Source: Neoceratodus forsteri
Lineage: Eukaryota; Chordata; Ceratodontiformes; Ceratodontidae
Reading direction: 5' to 3'
NCBI GenBank assembly: GCA_016271365.2
Contig: CM057456.1
Span: forward strand, 659,769,501-659,833,500
Length of the DNA stretch: 64,000 bases
The notes beneath the pieces are model-generated. The model did no database searches. It saw only the letters and a list, made by a program, of their open reading frames with translations, and had not been told where the DNA came from. The position numbers were made by a program, and so were the translations under genes. Positions 21,900 to 32,211 of this stretch are shown here, piece after piece (the first letter of the stretch is position 1; every line of letters begins with the position of its first letter).

Positions 21900-22145
21900 T
21901 TAAAGAAGTCAATCAGGGAGGGATGGTTGACATCACCTACCTTGATTTCTGCAAAGCCTTTGACAACGCCCAACATAAAAGGCTGATTAACAAGATTGGT
22001 AGTCTGGCCACAGGGCACAAGCTGATAAACTGGGTTAGAAACTGGCTGATAGACAGAGGCAGAGGGTAGTGGCAATGGGATCCAATCTGGGGAGAGGGGA
22101 ATGACCAGAGGGGTACCTCAGGGATCAGTCCTGCTACTATTTACG
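21900..22145 (+). pseudogene. CR1 LINE RT palm fragment
   Basis: Frames encode NQGGMVDITYLDFCKAFDN, RLINKIGSL, LINWVRNWLIDR and a degraded G-T-x-G-x-S-P block, equivalent to CR1 palm motif A (the LDFSKAFD region). Truncated at both ends. Confidence 0.7.
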
Positions 22146-22159
22146 GTGTAGCTTCGACC

Positions 22160-22500
22160 ATGCGGCACCCACCGCTCTCACTGCTGCCTTCTCTCTCCTC
22201 TGAAGCCAGTACCAGTACCAAACACCACTGCAAATACCTGCAAGTGAACGTTCGGCATTGACAAATGCTTGTTAATATTTCTATTTAGATTGTTTGTGTA
22301 AATCGTGAATAACAGGGGCCCTAAAATCGACCCTTGTGGTACTACCTTTAACAGTGTCATACAGGAGAAAAAGGAGCCCCCAACTTTTACCTGCTGTTGT
22401 CTGCCAGTAAGCTGGTTTGTGAACCATAATCAAGCAACATCACCTGTTCCTAAGCCTCATAGTTTATGTAATAATATGTGGTGATCAACAGTGCCAAAGG
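22160..22500 (-). pseudogene. LINE RT fragment
   Basis: The minus strand gives KVVPQGSILGPLLFTIYTNNLN (PQGS box) preceded by a WFTNQL-like segment and a degenerate KAFGTVDHH motif. The downstream YADD part is lost at the tail of satellite element copy 1, which lies immediately beside it. Confidence 0.65.
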
Positions 22501-22850
22501 CTTTACTTAAAGAGGGACTCAGGGTGAAATTCTGCCATCATTAAATTCAGAATTTGGATCAGCATATCCTCAATCAGTCTCATGCCAAAAATTAGATCCC
22601 TAAGTTTCTTCGTTTATAAGTTGCAAGACACTGTGTAACCCTTAATTCACTGCCTGTCTGTTCAAAAAAGCCAGTTTCAGAGAAGAGCTACTGATAATGT
22701 CATAACCTAAATTTGCAGCCTAGTCCTCCCTGCAAGCTACCTTATATGACTTATTTCTCTTATGTTATTTAAAACTGCAGTTGTAGTAAACATCTGAAAA
22801 AGGAAAGCTGACGCAGGGTGAGTCAGCACATGCACTTCCATGGCACGGGG

Positions 22851-23308
22851 TCATAATGTCGCAAGACATTATGCCGCATGGCAAAATTGCGCTGCCAATA
22901 TAGCGCAATTTCTACCATGAGGCATAAGTCTTTTTTCTGTGGGGGCTCCGCACCCACACCCCCTGTTACTGGGGGCTGCACCCCCATCCCCCCCCACTAA
23001 AGATTCTCAACTCTAGGTGGGTTCAACTTGGGGAGCACACAAGGAAATAAAAAATAAAAGATTCTGGGACCGGGAATCAAACTCAATCCCAGACACAGCA
23101 CCTGGGTTCCTGCTGCTGTGGTTCAGTCCTGTGAGCCACGCGCTGCTTGGCAGGAACCACTCCCAGCAGGTCATATCCTTTGCCTGGGAATGCTACTAGA
23201 CAATACCGCGTATAGCAGTATACGCGGTATTGCACCATTAGCGCTTACAGACTACGTTGTAGCCGTTTAGCCATAATGTTGTATGCTATTAAAAGTGCGA
23301 CATTATGA
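22851..23308. mobile_element. Palindrome-rich MITE-like element with tRNA-like insert
   Basis: The ends are TCATAATGTCGCA (22851-22863) and its inverse TGCGACATTATGA (23296-23308). Each end is itself a hairpin: cataatgtc-gcaa-gacattatg (22852-22873) and cataatgttg...tgcgacattatg (23272-23307). Further stems are aattgcgct/agcgcaatt (about 22885-22910) and a perfect 14-bp stem, caataccgcgtata/tatacgcggtattg with loop gcag (23201-23232). A clear target duplication is not visible and the superfamily is unknown. Confidence 0.55.
23063..23165 (-). repeat. tRNA-derived SINE head
   Basis: The minus strand has cgtggctcacagg (box-A-like), then 45 nt later gggattgagtttgattcccgg (box-B-like, GGTTCGANTCC pattern). 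It lies inside the palindrome-rich element. It cannot fold into a full cloverleaf by eye, so I treat it as a SINE fragment, not a tRNA gene. Confidence 0.5.
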
Positions 23309-23309
23309 G

Positions 23310-24160
23310 ACAGTAGGCACTTCCATAATGTGTAGATGCAAGGTACAGTACTTCAGAATGCAACGGGGAGTTGGAATATAGCAGCAAACTTGGCTTTAGA
23401 ATGACAAAGTTGTGTGCAATTTTTTGAATACTGCAGGGATGAGATTTTGAAATGTTACCAGGCTGCAATTGTGGAATGCAACAATGACACAATCTCAGAA
23501 AGTAGCTGGGACACATAATTTCAGAATGTAGTAGTAATGCACAATTTCAGAATGCTGTGGTGTCGCACAATTTCAGAATGTGGTGATGCCGCACAATTTC
23601 GGAATGTGGTAATGACGCATAATTTCAGATTGTGGCAGTGATGCACAGTTTCAGAATGCGGCAGTGATGCACAGGTTCATAATGTAGTGGTGATGCACAG
23701 GTTCAGAATCTGGTAGTGGCGCCCAGTTTTGGATTGTTTTGGTGATGCACAGTTTCAGAATGTGGTGGTGGTGCGCAGGTTCAGAATGTGGTGAACACAG
23801 TTTCAGAATGTGGTGGTGACAGGTTCAGAATGTGTTGGTGACTCACAGTTTGTGACTGTGGTGGTGTTGCACAGTTTCGGAATGTGGCAGTGATGCACAA
23901 TTTCAGAATGTGTCATTGTTACACAGGTTCAGATTATGGCAGTGATGCACAGCTTCAGAACATGGTGGTGATGCACAGCTTTGGAATGTAGTGGTGATGC
24001 ACAGTTTCGGAATGTGGTGGTGGCGCACAGTTTCGGAATGTGGTGGTGATGCACATTTTTGGAATGTAGTGGTGGCGCACAGTTTTGGAATGTAGTGGTG
24101 GCGCACAGTTTTGGAGTGTAGTGGTGGCGCACAGTTTTGGAACGTGGAGGTGGTGCTCAG
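23310..24160 (+). repeat. 26-bp minisatellite, first block
   Basis: About thirty variants of a unit like gtggtgatgcacagtttcagaat (roughly 23-30 bp because of indels). The consensus carries cagaatgtgg or ggaatgtgg at the unit boundary. The array resumes after 24717. Because 26 is not a multiple of 3, all frames read similar His/Pro/Cys-rich repeats, which explains long open frames on the minus strand. They are not genes. Confidence 0.9.
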
Positions 24161-24716
24161 GTTCTTTATTTATTTATTTATTTTTATTTATTTATTTCAA
24201 ATTCAGATTAATACCTTTGAGCCGGGGGCTTGTTTACAAAGTCAACAAGGAATACAAGACATTTACAGGTGATGAAACATTGTAGAACAGAAAGAACATC
24301 AACTAACAAGTAGTATTAGTGTGCAGTTACAACATTTAGCAGGGTACAACAAGTGAGGAGAAACAGGACCCCACTTGCGGAGAAACATATTAATTGAGCA
24401 CTAATTAAGTGTGGTACAGTGTTTAACAATCATGTTACAGTTCAGACGGGGCACTCCCATTCTGCAGAAATGCAGTTTTAGCAGCTAAGGTGAGACTTTG
24501 TCAAGGGGAGGTAGTAGGTGGTGGGAGGTGGGAGGGGTGGGCAGTTGTGGAACAGAAGGGTGAGAGTGAGAGAGGGTAGTGTTTGACAGGAGTGAGGACG
24601 TCTGTCAGAGACCATAGGTTAACAGAAACACTGGCAGTCAGATTTGCTGGCAAGAAGAGATCGAAGCCCATTTTTAAAGTGGCCAAGTCTGGAGGAGTCG
24701 GCAAGGTCTGCTTAAT
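24155..24716 (-). mobile_element. LINE 3' end inserted in the minisatellite
   Basis: On the minus strand the insert ends ggctcaaaggtattaatctg followed by (AAATA)n, which appears on the plus strand as (TTTA)n at 24164-24197. The similar ending ggctcaaaggtaataaataaa at 39990-40015 shows the same LINE 3' end in plus orientation. The upstream part (24500-24716) may encode a short C-terminal remnant but has no clear RT motif. It divides the 26-bp array in two. Confidence 0.6.
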
Positions 24717-25620
24717 GTAGCGGTGATGTACAGGTTCAGAATCTGGCAGTGGCGCACAGTTTTGGAATGTGGTGGTTGATGCACATTTTCGTAATGGGGT
24801 GGTGGTGCACCGTTTCAGAATGTGGTGGTGGTACACAGGTTCAGAATGTGGCAGTGACACAGTTTCAGAATGTGGCAGTGACACAGTTTCGGAATGTGGC
24901 AGTGACATACAGTTTCGGAATGTGGTGGTGGTACACAGTTTCAGAATGTGGCAGTGTCGCACAGTTTCCGAATGTGGCGATGGCACACAATTTTGGAATA
25001 TGGCGATAACTCACAGTTTTGGAATGTGGCAGTGACTCTCAATTTTGGAATGTGGTGGTGATGCATGATTTTGGAATGTGATGGCGATGCACAATTTCGG
25101 AATGTGGTGTTGACACAGTTTTGGAATGTGGTGATGACTCACAGTTTTGGAATGCGGTGGTGATGCACAATTTTGGAAAATGGTGGTGATGCACAATTTT
25201 GGAATGTGGTGGTGACACACAATTTCAGAATGTGGTGGTGACTCACAATTTCAGAATGTGGCAATGACTCACAGTTTTGGAATATGGTGGTGACGCACAA
25301 CTTCAGAATGTGGCGGTTATGTACAATTTGATAATGTAACGGTGACAATTTTGGAATGTGGCATTGAAACACAACTTTGGAATGTGGCGGAGATGTGCAA
25401 TTTTGGAATTTGGCGGGGATTTGCAATTGCAGAATGTGGCAGGGATGTGCAATTTCAGAATGTGGCAGGGATGCATAATTTTAGAATGTGGCTGGGACAC
25501 ACAATGTTGGAATGTGGTGGGGATGCGATGCACAATTTTAAAATATGGTGAGTGAGTACAATTCTGGAATGTGGCAGGGACAAGAAATTTCAGAATAAAA
25601 TGGTGTGCCATGTCACATTC
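24717..25620 (+). repeat. 26-bp minisatellite, second block
   Basis: Continuation of the same array (cagtttcagaatgtggcagtgac-type units). Units drift toward aattttggaatgtggcggggatg at the distal end. Confidence 0.9.
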
Positions 25621-25800
25621 CTGCAGCATGCATCCCCATTATATTCCAAAACTGCCAGTCCCCACCAAATTCCTTGATGTGTGTCCCTGTCACATTCCGA
25701 GACTAAGTGTCCCCCCCCCCAACATTTTAAAACTGTGCAGCACCTTGACATTCTATACCTTGATACATGCTGCATTCCAAAACCACCTCCTGACACATTT
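25621..25800 (-). repeat. Inverted tail of the 26-bp minisatellite
   Basis: Units here occur on the opposite strand (cattccaaaactgccagtccc, cacattccgagactaagtgtccc, cattccaaaaccacc), so the array switches orientation at about 25615-25625, next to tcacattcctgcagcatgc. Confidence 0.7.
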
Positions 25801-26342
25801 AAAAAGAGCACCTTTCATGACTGTCTAAAAAGTTACAGCTTGTAGTCATTATATGCAGTGCTAGACCTGAAAGGGTGTGTGCATTTGTTGTTTTTGGCCA
25901 AGGTTTACTCTGCCTTCCATAATTTGTATTTGTTTTGGAGCCCTGCTGAACTTGCCTTTGCTGTTCAGCTGCTGGGTGGCTGACTCCTGATGACATCACT
26001 ATAGGGCAGATGAGTGACTCACACTGTGCAGTTGCAGCACTGTTACAAGGGAAAACTACCAGTACTCAGTGTACATACTGTGTTCCCCCTTCCCCAAGAC
26101 ACCCTGTTAGCAATGAATTATGCCAAAATCCAAATGCCTTGTCAGTATGTTTTTTTTTGTGTTGTTTAATTGACTCTGCCCTATAGTGATGTCAGCAGTA
26201 CAACCCTCAGCAGCACAACTCTCGGCCCACCACAACACCAGGCTCGCTATAGAAGCTCTGGTACATCCTGCAGTTTTTAGTAGCTCAGAATGCAAAGACT
26301 AACTGCAGCAGACAGTAATGAAATACAGTTCCACAATCAATT
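25800..26342. other. Intergenic DNA with a 20-bp inverted repeat
   Basis: No gene seen. atgacatcactatagggcag (25989-26008) is the reverse complement of ctgccctatagtgatgtcag (about 26175-26194), so the interval between could be a MITE or foldback remnant. Otherwise unassigned up to the Gypsy LTR. Confidence 0.5.
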
Positions 26343-26750
26343 TGTAACCCCCCAACAAATGGGGGTTCACGAAAAGTCTTCCTCGAGCTTGCCTAAATGC
26401 TCACTGCCAGGCTGGTGTCCTGCATTTTAGCAGTTTAAATGTGATTGCCAGAGAGTGCCTGTATAGCCTCTGTGTACTGCCTCCTTAAGAGCTGCCTGGA
26501 TTGCAGTCATAAGTAATTTGAGAGGGAGCTCTGTTGAAAGATGTAACTATTTGCTGAAAATCATTTAGCGTGATAATGATAATGCAGTTTGTCTAACCTG
26601 CCTTCTTTGTAGCAAGGACTGTTTTGTTTATCCTCACCACTTTGGCCCAGGACTGCCGAATTGGACCAATCAGTATTGGTGGGACCTAAAATGGAGCCAG
26701 ACTACAGGAGTTGTCTGGAGTCAAAATCTGTAGGAATTGTAGTTTTGGGC
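26343..26750 (+). repeat. 5' LTR of the Gypsy element (at least 405 bp)
   Basis: Starts tgtaacccccc at 26343 and matches 34809-35208 with around 90% identity by eye, for example ctgccaggctggtgtcctgc and gctgaaaatcatttagcgtg. The true 3' end of the LTR cannot be fixed because the partner LTR is truncated. An AATAAA at about 27824 and a ttttaca ending near 27927 hint that the LTR could extend to about 27.9 kb. Confidence 0.85.
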
Positions 26751-28245
26751 TTTTGGTGCCTTTTTGCACCTGAAGGGGGAGCTCCTGTTGTGACTGACAG
26801 ATGAATCAGTCAGCCGAACCTTTTGGATCTTGGGGAAATTCCCAGGCTTGCTGCAGTTTGAGTCAGATCTAAGCTGGGAGCTGAAGAAGCAGCAGGTCAA
26901 GACAGTCTCTGTGGAAAGGCCTGAGTTTTGGCCTGCATGCCTGCCTGCTGCCCCTGAGAGGGAGAAGAGAATCAGTTTGGACTGAATCCGAGTTTGTGAG
27001 AACGAAGTAAGCCACTGAGTTGTGACCAGGATCAACCTGAAGAAGACCGAAGATTTAGCTGAATGCGATCAGCCTGTCAGGATTTCCAGCTGCTTTTGAA
27101 TCCCTGGTTTGTGCAGAGACTCTGTGATCGTGACCGGAGAGCGGTTTGCCTGGTACAGTAGAATTTCCTTACATGTAAATGTGCTGTGAGTTGTTAATAG
27201 GTTATAATTTGGTTCCCCACTGTGTGAACTGTGTTCTGCTTGCTGGAAGCTGTATCCAGCCCAAAATGGACTGTATCTGAATTCGTCTCCATTCAGCCTG
27301 GGCCTTGCCACACTGGCCCAGCCAGACTACCCGCTGCACAGAGAAAGCCACCGACGAGAGACCTGCCTGGGGATCAGCTTCCTGCTCCAAGCTTGAACAG
27401 TAATAATGCCTCAGCGAATTGTGTGGGCCCTGCTTCTTCTGGCACTCCAGATCAACCACCTGCAGTCTCAATGTTCATCCATCCTGTGTCCAGTCTTGGG
27501 TATCATGAGTAATCATCAGGGTAGCTCCCTGCAACAACTGCCTAATCTAAAAGTGTGTCATTTGATTGTCTTGTTGTTTTCTTTTCACAAACTGAGCCCT
27601 CTGGCTCCGGATTACACTAAGTGTGGGGGGTGCACATTGTTTTCTTCCATCACAGGGCCCCAACCAGCTGCAATGTTCCTGGTTAGCCCACCATTCTCTA
27701 TCTGGGTACCCAGAGTGTGTGACTGTTTGTTTATGGACCCTGAAGTGCATGCATAACTGTTTGATTGATACAGCCTTTAAGCAAATTAACCTGATTACGC
27801 CCCTCCCTTGTTTAAGTCCCTTAAATAAATCAGATCTAACTCTTTTTTGCATTTACCCTGACTGTGGTTCCAGTTCATGCAAGAGTACTGTACTGCTGTT
27901 ATTTGCTGTGTATGACCTTGTTTTACAGGGGGTCCCCACGGTCGAGCCAGAGGAAAGCCCTGGTGGTAAGTGCAAACAGTGTGGGTATTTGTGTGGTGTT
28001 TCAGGGGTATTATGAAAGTGATTATTGTGTATTGTTCTGGCCACCAGTTAGGAAAGAGGGGGGCTACAATGTTCTGGAGGGCTGTGCCCAGGTTAGCTTA
28101 ACCACTACCAACCCTGACCTCCGGGTGGAGGCACCCATTTCAGATCTCAGGCCCCTTAACCTGCTACTAGCCAAGTAGGCAGGGGTAGTAGCCCTTGGGA
28201 TAGAGCTACCTAGGGGTTACATCTTGGAGGCATACTGCTGGGATT

Positions 28246-28640
28246 TTGTGCTTTCTAGTGGCCAAAAATCATGAATTATTGTTAAAGATTAATGGCTACC
28301 CCAGTAGAAATGGCTGTACACCAGTTGGTGGGGTGGTGTACTGGGCAGTAGATCGCCCTCAAAATGCTCTGCTTATACTGGATATTCCCCTGGGTACCAG
28401 TAAGGACACTGTAGAGGGAGCACTCTCCAAAGTTGAATGTTTAAAAAAACCCTGTGGTGATGGGTCGACAGGCTGATTTAATCACCCAAACTTTCATAGC
28501 CTTGGTAGAGTGTAGTGACCTTGTGGACAGCTCTAAAGTGCCACAGACTATTGCCTCAGAAGGGGTCCCAGCCACCTGGAGAGTGATGACAAAAGACAGT
28601 ACAGACCCTGGGGAGGATGAGCTCCCACCATTATCTTAGA
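28246..28640 (+). pseudogene. Gypsy Gag N-terminal region, PNMA-like
   Basis: Frames at 28246-28476 and 28454-28639 encode a fold-like segment with NALLILDIPLGTSKDTVEGAL, then FIALVECSDLVDSSKVPQTI and GVPATWRVMTKD. PNMA family proteins have an equivalent N-terminal region: a hydrophobic W/L-x-GIP turn, an E-E-x-L helix, then A-L-x-E and V-D-x-x-x-I-P motifs and a V-W-x-V strand. The order and spacing agree. One frameshift (about 28455) interrupts it. The assignment is recognition by pattern, not by a search. Confidence 0.6.
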
Positions 28641-29810
28641 CTTTTGATGAGAAATTTGCTAAGTTGTTGCTGGAGGAAGGGAAAACTGTAGAGGACTTTA
28701 AGAAACTGTTCCTGCCACCTGGGGGTGTTCTTTTCCCAACACCCCCTCCCACTCAAGCACCTGTTCCTGCCCCACCTTCTGTGCCTGTGCCAATGCTGGC
28801 CCCATTATCTGTACCCGCCATTAGTCACGACTCCTACCGAAGGCTGAGAATCTTGTCGGGCACCTTCCCCACCCCCCAGAGGGGGAGGATGAGTGGGAAA
28901 CCTGGATCGACTATGATGCCCCTTGATACCCGAATGGCAGTGTGCGAAGGACGAGAAGCGGAAAAGAATCATAGAAAGTTTGAGGGGCCCCGCCCTTGAA
29001 GCCATTAAATTTTTGAGGTTCACGAACCCTGATGCATCTGCTCAGAAGTACCTATCTGTACTTGAAGCAATTTTGGGAGCATTGAGTCAGGGGAGAATTT
29101 GATGTGGAAATTCCAAGGTACCAAGCAATAGAAGAGGGAAAGTTTGTATGCATATGTTACTCGCCTAGAAAGAGCTCTGCAGGAGGCTTACTGGAAAGGT
29201 GGGGTAGCCGCCAGTGATTTGAACGTGTGAGATTGGGGCACATACTGCAACATGCCAAGCATTCTAAACTGCAGATCATCCAGTTAAGGCTCCAGAATAG
29301 GCGAGGTAACCCACCTGACTACTGTGACTTGATAAGAGAACTCCGGGAGGTAGAAGGTGAAGAGGGAGATTGTAATTATGGAGTGAGTGCAGCCCAAGTG
29401 ATCATGGCACCAGAAGGCCCTTCTGAAATGGAGACCACTAAGAGTGTCCCACCGTGGGCTAAACGGTGGAGGGAGGAGTTGCTGAAGGAAGTCAGAAAAG
29501 CACAACCAGGTGCGTTTGCTGAGGTATCCCCTGCTGACAGAGACCCTGGCCCCTCTCAGAACGTGACTGTTATGGGGGTGGGGGTGCACCGTCAGGCATC
29601 CTCTACTGGGGGTGGCTTCTCGGCTGAGCTGAAGGAATTGACTGCCACCCTAAAGGAACTTTTGAGACATGGTATACTACCTGAAGAAATCAGATCACAA
29701 TGTCCCGTCGATGATCCAGCATCCCCTGCTATGTTTTCCCCAAGGATGCCCCAAGAGCGTGTCATTTGTCACAATTGCGGCAAGGATAGCCATATGTAGA
29801 GGGAATGCTA
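28641..29810 (+). pseudogene. Gypsy Gag capsid and zinc knuckle, PNMA-like
   Basis: After a Pro-rich linker (28720-28820) comes YRRLRILSG, a W-x-x-WID block and RIIESLRGPALEAIKFL (about 28965-29015), with AILGAL after it. Then come YVTRLERALQEAY and, in frame 29227-29799, IIQLRLQNRRGNPPDYCDLIRELREVE. PNMA capsid domains show the same order, including an E-S-L-R-G-P-A motif. At 29768-29810 CHNCGKDSHM-REC is a CCHC zinc knuckle with an in-frame stop. The gene is broken by at least three frameshifts or stops. Confidence 0.68.
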
Positions 29811-30004
29811 CTCTCAGAAGGACTTAGAGAAAGTGATAAACCAGCTTCAAGGAAAGCTTCAGAAAACAAGTCCGGGGTCAAGGGGCGCACAAAATGACTG
29901 CAGTAAAGTCTTCGGCCATCCTAACTCAAACCCTTCTGTGGCTAAATCGTCTGCCACGGTCCCTGCTGTTGTTCCTCCAGACTGGTCCAAGATAGTGGGC
30001 CCCT

Positions 30005-30300
30005 TCAATGGTGACTAATGTGGCTGTTAATGGTAATCCTACTTGGGCTGTGCTTGACAGTGGTTCTCAAGTGACTACTGTGTTTCAGGACTGGTATGAC
30101 AAACACTTATATGATGTGCCCTTACAACCCCTGTAAGGCCTACATGTGTGGGGGCTGAGTGACAAGTCTTATCCATATCTAGGATATGCCTGCCTCTGGT
30201 TGTCTTTTCCTGCAGCTGTCACTGACGTAGAGGAGCAAGTAGAGACACTGGCCCTAGTGTGTCCCCACACCGGACTGTATGATGGGGTGCCCTGTTAATT
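30005..30300 (+). pseudogene. Gypsy aspartic protease
   Basis: After a Ser/Pro-rich spacer (29833-30015), the frame reads VAVNGNPTWAVLDSGSQVTTVF. DSG is the retropepsin catalytic motif and is followed by the usual hydrophobic strand and a downstream LALVCPHTGLYDG-like segment. A stop interrupts the domain near 30136. The protease would cut Gag-Pol. Position between zinc knuckle and RT fits Gypsy order. Confidence 0.75.
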
Positions 30301-30315
30301 GGGACAAACACCCAT

Positions 30316-31426
30316 ATGTTTGGGAGACTGGCGCAACTCTGTCACGAAAAACAAGGGCGATGGACTGGGAGGGCCCTGAGAATTCCGGTTCTGATCAAGA
30401 GGGCCTATGATTTGAAACAGAAACCCGAGGAAGTAGACCAGGATGAACCGGTGGGGATTGTGTGGAAGAAGGATCCCGATTCAATGGTACTGGCCCCTAA
30501 TGCCCAATGTACCATTCAAGGGGAAGTCCACCTCCGGAAAGATGTCAAGAACAAAATACTGATGTTGGATGCACCAGGTGATGGAAAATTGCCAGAAGGA
30601 TTATTGGTCAAGTCCAGCTCCTTTCCTGCTCATGCCTATGCATGACGAGTGATAGTCCAGATTCACAATATGTCAGATCAGGAGATCTGGGTGAACAGAG
30701 GGTGCACCCCAGCTATGGTGTACTGCACAGACACTGCAGTATTGCCCAGCAACAAGCGCCCTGGTGAGAAGGAGAGAGTGACCCCAGACTTTTTTGACTT
30801 TGGTGATTCCCCGTTACCAGCTGAATGGAAGGCTAGAATTAGCAAGAGACTTGCCCAGAGAGACCAAATGTTTTCATTGAAGGAATGGGATGTGGGATGT
30901 GTCCAGGGTGTGGAGCATCACATACGCCTGCATGATGAACGGCCATTTCGAGCGCGGTTCCGACGCCTAGCCCTAGCAGACATAAGATGATGTGAGAAGA
31001 CACCTGCAGGAAATGCTTGCTGCTGGCCTGATACAAGAATCCAGGAGACCATACGCCTCTCCCATTGTGGTTGTGCGTGAGAAGAATGGGTCTGTGAGGA
31101 TGTGTGTAAATTATCGAACCCTGAACCAGCGGACCATGCCAGACCAATACACTGTGCCTCGTACACAAGATGCCCTGGACTGCTTGAATGGGAGCAAATG
31201 GTTCTCGGTGTTGGATCTTCGCAGCGGATACTACCAGATCCCGATGGCCCTGGAACACCGTGAGAAAATAGACTCCATCTGTCCATTGTGGTTCTACGAG
31301 TTTCTGAGGATGCCACAGCGGATATCGGGCACCTTTCAGCGACTGATGGAACGTGCGGTGGGAAATATGAATTTGCTGGAATGCCTGATATACTTGGACG
31401 ATGTCATTGTGTTTGGGGCACCTTAG
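30316..31426 (+). pseudogene. Gypsy reverse transcriptase
   Basis: 30649-30990 carries the pre-RT linker ending in a VEHHIRLHDERPFRARFRR segment. After a stop (30990), the RT runs HLQEMLAAGLIQESRRPYASPIVVV, RMCVNYRTLNQRT, FSVLDLRSGYYQI (motif A Asp), RISGTFQRLM (motif B; active relatives usually have a Pro-x-TFQ-type loop) and CLIYLDDVIVF (YLDD, about 31390). The catalytic Asp residues remain. The frame breaks near 31426. Confidence 0.88.
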
Positions 31427-32211
31427 AGGAGCATGTGAACTGACTGTTTAAAGTCCTAGACCGACTGGAAGACTTTGGCTTCAAGCTGTCCATTGACAAG
31501 TGCCAGTTTTTCCAAACTTCCGTGAAGTATGTGGGGCACATAGTATCTACAAAAGGGATAGAGACTGATCCCAGTAAGGTTGAAGCACTGACTACTTGGC
31601 CCCAGCCCCATAATCTGAAAGAACTACAACATTTCCTGGGGTTCTGTGGCTACTACCGCAGGTTCATAAAAGACTATTCCAAGGTGATTAGTCCACTCTT
31701 GAACCTTACCCAGGATTACCCTCCTACCAATCGTAAATACAAAAAAGGGTCCGTTAAAGAACCAGAAAAAGTATACTTCCACCCAGGTGAACTCTTCAGG
31801 CCCAGCTGGATGCCCGACTGTGAAGCAGCCTTCCATGAGATCATATACCAGTTCACCCACGCCCCCATCCTCACCTATGCTGACCCCACCAAACCCTATG
31901 TGCTGCGTATGGACGCTAGTCTGCAGGGTCTAGGAGCAGTGCTGTATCAAGGCCGTGAGGATGGCCTGAGACCAGTAGCTTTTGCCAGTAGGAGCTTGAC
32001 CCTGTCCGAACGAAACTACCCTGTGAATAATTTGGAGTTCTTTGTGCTAAAATGGGCCATCGTTGACCAGTTTCATGAATACCTCTATGGGGCAAAGATA
32101 TTGGTGAAGACTGACAATAACCCGTTGACCTATGTACAGACTTCAGCTAAGTTAGACGCCACTGCACACCAGTGGCTTTCTGCATTATCAACCTATGATT
32201 ATGCTGTCTAA
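31427..32211 (+). pseudogene. Gypsy RT connection and RNase H
   Basis: A short degraded HVNRLFKVLDRLEDFGFKLS-type thumb leads to KYVGHIVSTKGIETDPSKV (the F/Y-L/V-G-H connection). FLGFCGYYRRFIKDYSKV, YVLRMDASLQGLGAVLYQ (RNase H DAS) and FASRSLTLSERNYPVNNLEF (active relatives have a catalytic Glu here) follow. The segment ends with VKTDNNPLTYV (the TDN catalytic motif) and SALSTYDYAV. This segment is nearly intact. Confidence 0.88.

Larger units (their letters stand above)
20420..22268 (+). repeat. Composite satellite element, copy 1 (head, hairpin, array, tail)
   Basis: The head at 20530-20770 (ccccatacttacctctggagg, ctgcactcttcagagcc, gtaagcgccatataatgg) matches 40790-41000 and 45810-46030. 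A long hairpin follows at 20760-20858. About two diverged ~295-bp units follow to 21490. Then come a palindromic block (21518-21898), a CR1 fragment (21900-22145) and the tail ccaaacaccactgcaaatacc...ttcggcattgacaaatgctt (22222-22268). The same tail ends copies 2 and 3. The left boundary is not clear in this copy. Confidence 0.65.

Noticed and set aside
23903..25426. Several long minus-strand ORFs rich in His, Pro, Cys and Thr
   Set aside because: They are frame readings of the 26-bp minisatellite. The same peptide pattern appears in all frames and there is no start or splice context.
23310..25620. Regularly spaced short repeats resembling a CRISPR array
   Set aside because: Units are contiguous with no unique spacers, vary in sequence and length, and lie among eukaryotic transposons.
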